Of a DNA stretch of 5,875 nt, positions 5,217-5,875 are shown one piece after another. The stretch comes from Nitriliruptoraceae bacterium. GTDB taxonomy: Bacteria; Actinomycetota; Nitriliruptoria; Nitriliruptorales; Nitriliruptoraceae. The translations under genes were made by a program, and so were the position numbers. The notes beneath the pieces are model-generated. The model searched no databases and was not told where the DNA came from. It saw only the letters and a program-made list of their open reading frames with translations. The stretch's first letter is position 1, and every line of letters starts with the position of its first letter. The stretch is from NCBI GenBank assembly GCA_007120565.1, contig SKNK01000257.1, forward strand, positions 1 to 5,875. The letters are read 5' to 3'.

Positions 5217-5675
5217 ATGGACGTGACCCGGATCGACCAGATCGCGATCGCGGTCGAGGACCTCGACGCATCGCTCGCCTTCTACGAGCGTGCCTTCGGC
5301 CTGACGCCGGAGTACCGCGAGGTCGTTGACAGCGACGGGGTCGAGGAGGCCATGCTCAACGTGGGCGGCGTCTACATCCAACTCCTCCAGGCGACCCGCG
5401 ACGATTCCCCGATCGCGAGGTACCTCGCCAAGAACGGGCCCGGGCTGCACCACGTCGGTTTCGGGGTCGGATCGGTCGCGGACGCCCTCGACCATCTCCG
5501 CGAGGAGGAGGTCCCCCTGATCGATCAACAGCCACGCCCCGGCGGCGGGGGGCACACGGTGGCGTTCGTCCATCCGAAGGGGACGGGCGGCGTGCTCGTC
5601 GAACTCGTGGAGGACCACAACGACGCTGAGGGGCCATCAGCGGACGCCGAGAGCGACCAGCCTGCCGACCCGTGA
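5217..5675 (+). CDS. mce: Methylmalonyl-CoA epimerase (VOC superfamily)
   Basis: The 152-residue protein has two beta-alpha-beta-beta-beta modules of the vicinal-oxygen-chelate fold. It interconverts (S)- and (R)-methylmalonyl-CoA in the propionyl-CoA to succinyl-CoA pathway, feeding the B12 mutase served by MeaB. Seen features: IDQIAIAVEDLDASLAFY (6-23), the likely catalytic Glu44 in GVEEAML, YIQLLQ with Gln55, NGPGLHHVGF with ligand His79, VHPKGTGG (118-125) and VLVEL with ligand Glu129. The first metal ligand, His in characterised epimerases (His12 in Propionibacterium), is Gln8 here; human glyoxalase I uses Gln at the matching position, so metal binding may persist. An acidic tail (about 133-152) extends beyond the usual end. 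The gene is divergent from thiolase-meaB. A related VOC enzyme is the alternative, but sequence and context favour epimerase. Confidence 0.92.
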   Translation: MDVTRIDQIAIAVEDLDASLAFYERAFGLTPEYREVVDSDGVEEAMLNVGGVYIQLLQATRDDSPIARYLAKNGPGLHHVGFGVGSVADALDHLREEEVPLIDQQPRPGGGGHTVAFVHPKGTGGVLVELVEDHNDAEGPSADAESDQPADP

Positions 5676-5681
5676 CGGAGC

Positions 5682-5696
5682 CGGGGGTCGGCCCCG
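5682..5696 (+). terminator. Weak hairpin after the epimerase gene
   Basis: CGGGG (5682-5686) and CCCCG (5692-5696) form a 5-bp stem with a 5-nt loop, 6 bases after the epimerase stop. No T-run follows, so termination is doubtful and read-through into the next gene is equally likely. Confidence 0.2.
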
Positions 5697-5724
5697 AAGG
5701 GTCTGATGGGTAGCCATGTCGATA

Positions 5725-5741
5725 GCCTGCAGACGGCAGGT
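5725..5741 (+). promoter_or_regulatory. Small hairpin before the last gene
   Basis: CCTGC (5726-5730) pairs with GCAGG (5736-5740) around a 5-nt loop, with a further G-T pair outside. It ends 17 nt before the GTG at 5759 and just upstream of its ribosome binding site. It may be a leader element or chance. Confidence 0.2.
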
Positions 5742-5758
5742 CGCATCTGAGGACGAAC

Positions 5759-5875
5759 GTGGGATTCACCGATCGGCTCCGCGCCTGGTTCAAGGGCGAC
5801 AGCAAGCGAACCAAGCCGAAGAGCACCGACGACTCCTCCCGCTCCTCCACCAAGGAGCTGGAGGAGTTCGTGCGC
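5759..5875 (+). CDS. Unidentified protein, N-terminal 39 residues only
   Basis: A GTG start at 5759 is preceded by GAGGA with a 5-nt spacer, and the frame stays open to the window edge. The visible part begins MGFTDRLRAWFKGDSK, a short amphipathic segment, then a Lys/Ser/Thr/Asp-rich linker (about 15-30), and then KELEEFVR, which looks like the start of a folded domain. Third positions are mostly G/C, and the clear start site makes it a real gene. It follows the epimerase on the same strand after 83 bases, so co-transcription is possible. No signal peptide or membrane segment is seen. I do not recognise the family from this piece; it resembles small conserved actinobacterial proteins of unknown function only in a general way. 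Confidence 0.7.
   Translation, partial: MGFTDRLRAWFKGDSKRTKPKSTDDSSRSSTKELEEFVR

Noticed and set aside
5043..5853. Minus-strand frames opposite the epimerase and last gene
   Set aside because: They are antisense to the epimerase, which has a clear start site and family motifs; their translations are Arg/Pro-rich.
1..5875. CRISPR array, insertion sequence or phage genes
   Set aside because: There are no regularly spaced repeats, no transposase or integrase frames and no terminal inverted repeats with target duplications.

Overview
The window is GC-rich DNA with third-position G/C bias in every convincing gene, several GTG starts and strong GGAGG-type ribosome binding sites. Together with the gene content (a MeaB/thiolase pair beside a methylmalonyl-CoA epimerase, and a sodium:alanine symporter with a UspA partner) this suggests a chromosomal segment of an actinobacterium, possibly from a saline habitat. 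The lineage is an inference; no rRNA or other phylogenetic marker is present.

Layout: (1) 1-1845, minus strand: a two-gene unit, a UspA-type universal stress protein followed by an AgcS-family sodium:alanine/glycine symporter that runs off the left edge. (2) 1846-2355: a 510-base gap with no convincing gene. It holds a possible promoter with direct repeats for the usp-agcS unit and a cluster of inverted repeats that could form a structured RNA or terminator. (3) 2356-4657, minus strand: acetyl-CoA acetyltransferase (thiolase) followed by MeaB, the GTPase chaperone of the adenosylcobalamin-dependent methylmalonyl-CoA mutase. (4) 4658-5216: a divergent intergenic region with a doubtful 47-codon ORF, a 15-bp tandem duplication, other short repeats and a run of small hairpins. 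(5) 5217-5675, plus strand: methylmalonyl-CoA epimerase. (6) 5759-5875, plus strand: the first 39 codons of an unidentified gene.

The central genes fit one theme: handling of short-chain acyl-CoAs and the propionyl-CoA/methylmalonyl-CoA/succinyl-CoA route. The epimerase converts (S)- to (R)-methylmalonyl-CoA, MeaB protects the B12 mutase that uses the (R) form, and the thiolase interconverts acetyl-CoA and acetoacetyl-CoA. The mutase itself is not in the window. The usp-agcS pair is a separate transport module.

I see no clearly new multi-gene system. The points most worth a second look are a His-to-Gln change at a metal-ligand position of the epimerase, nested inverted repeats between meaB and usp, a hairpin-rich epimerase leader, and an acidic insert in MeaB.
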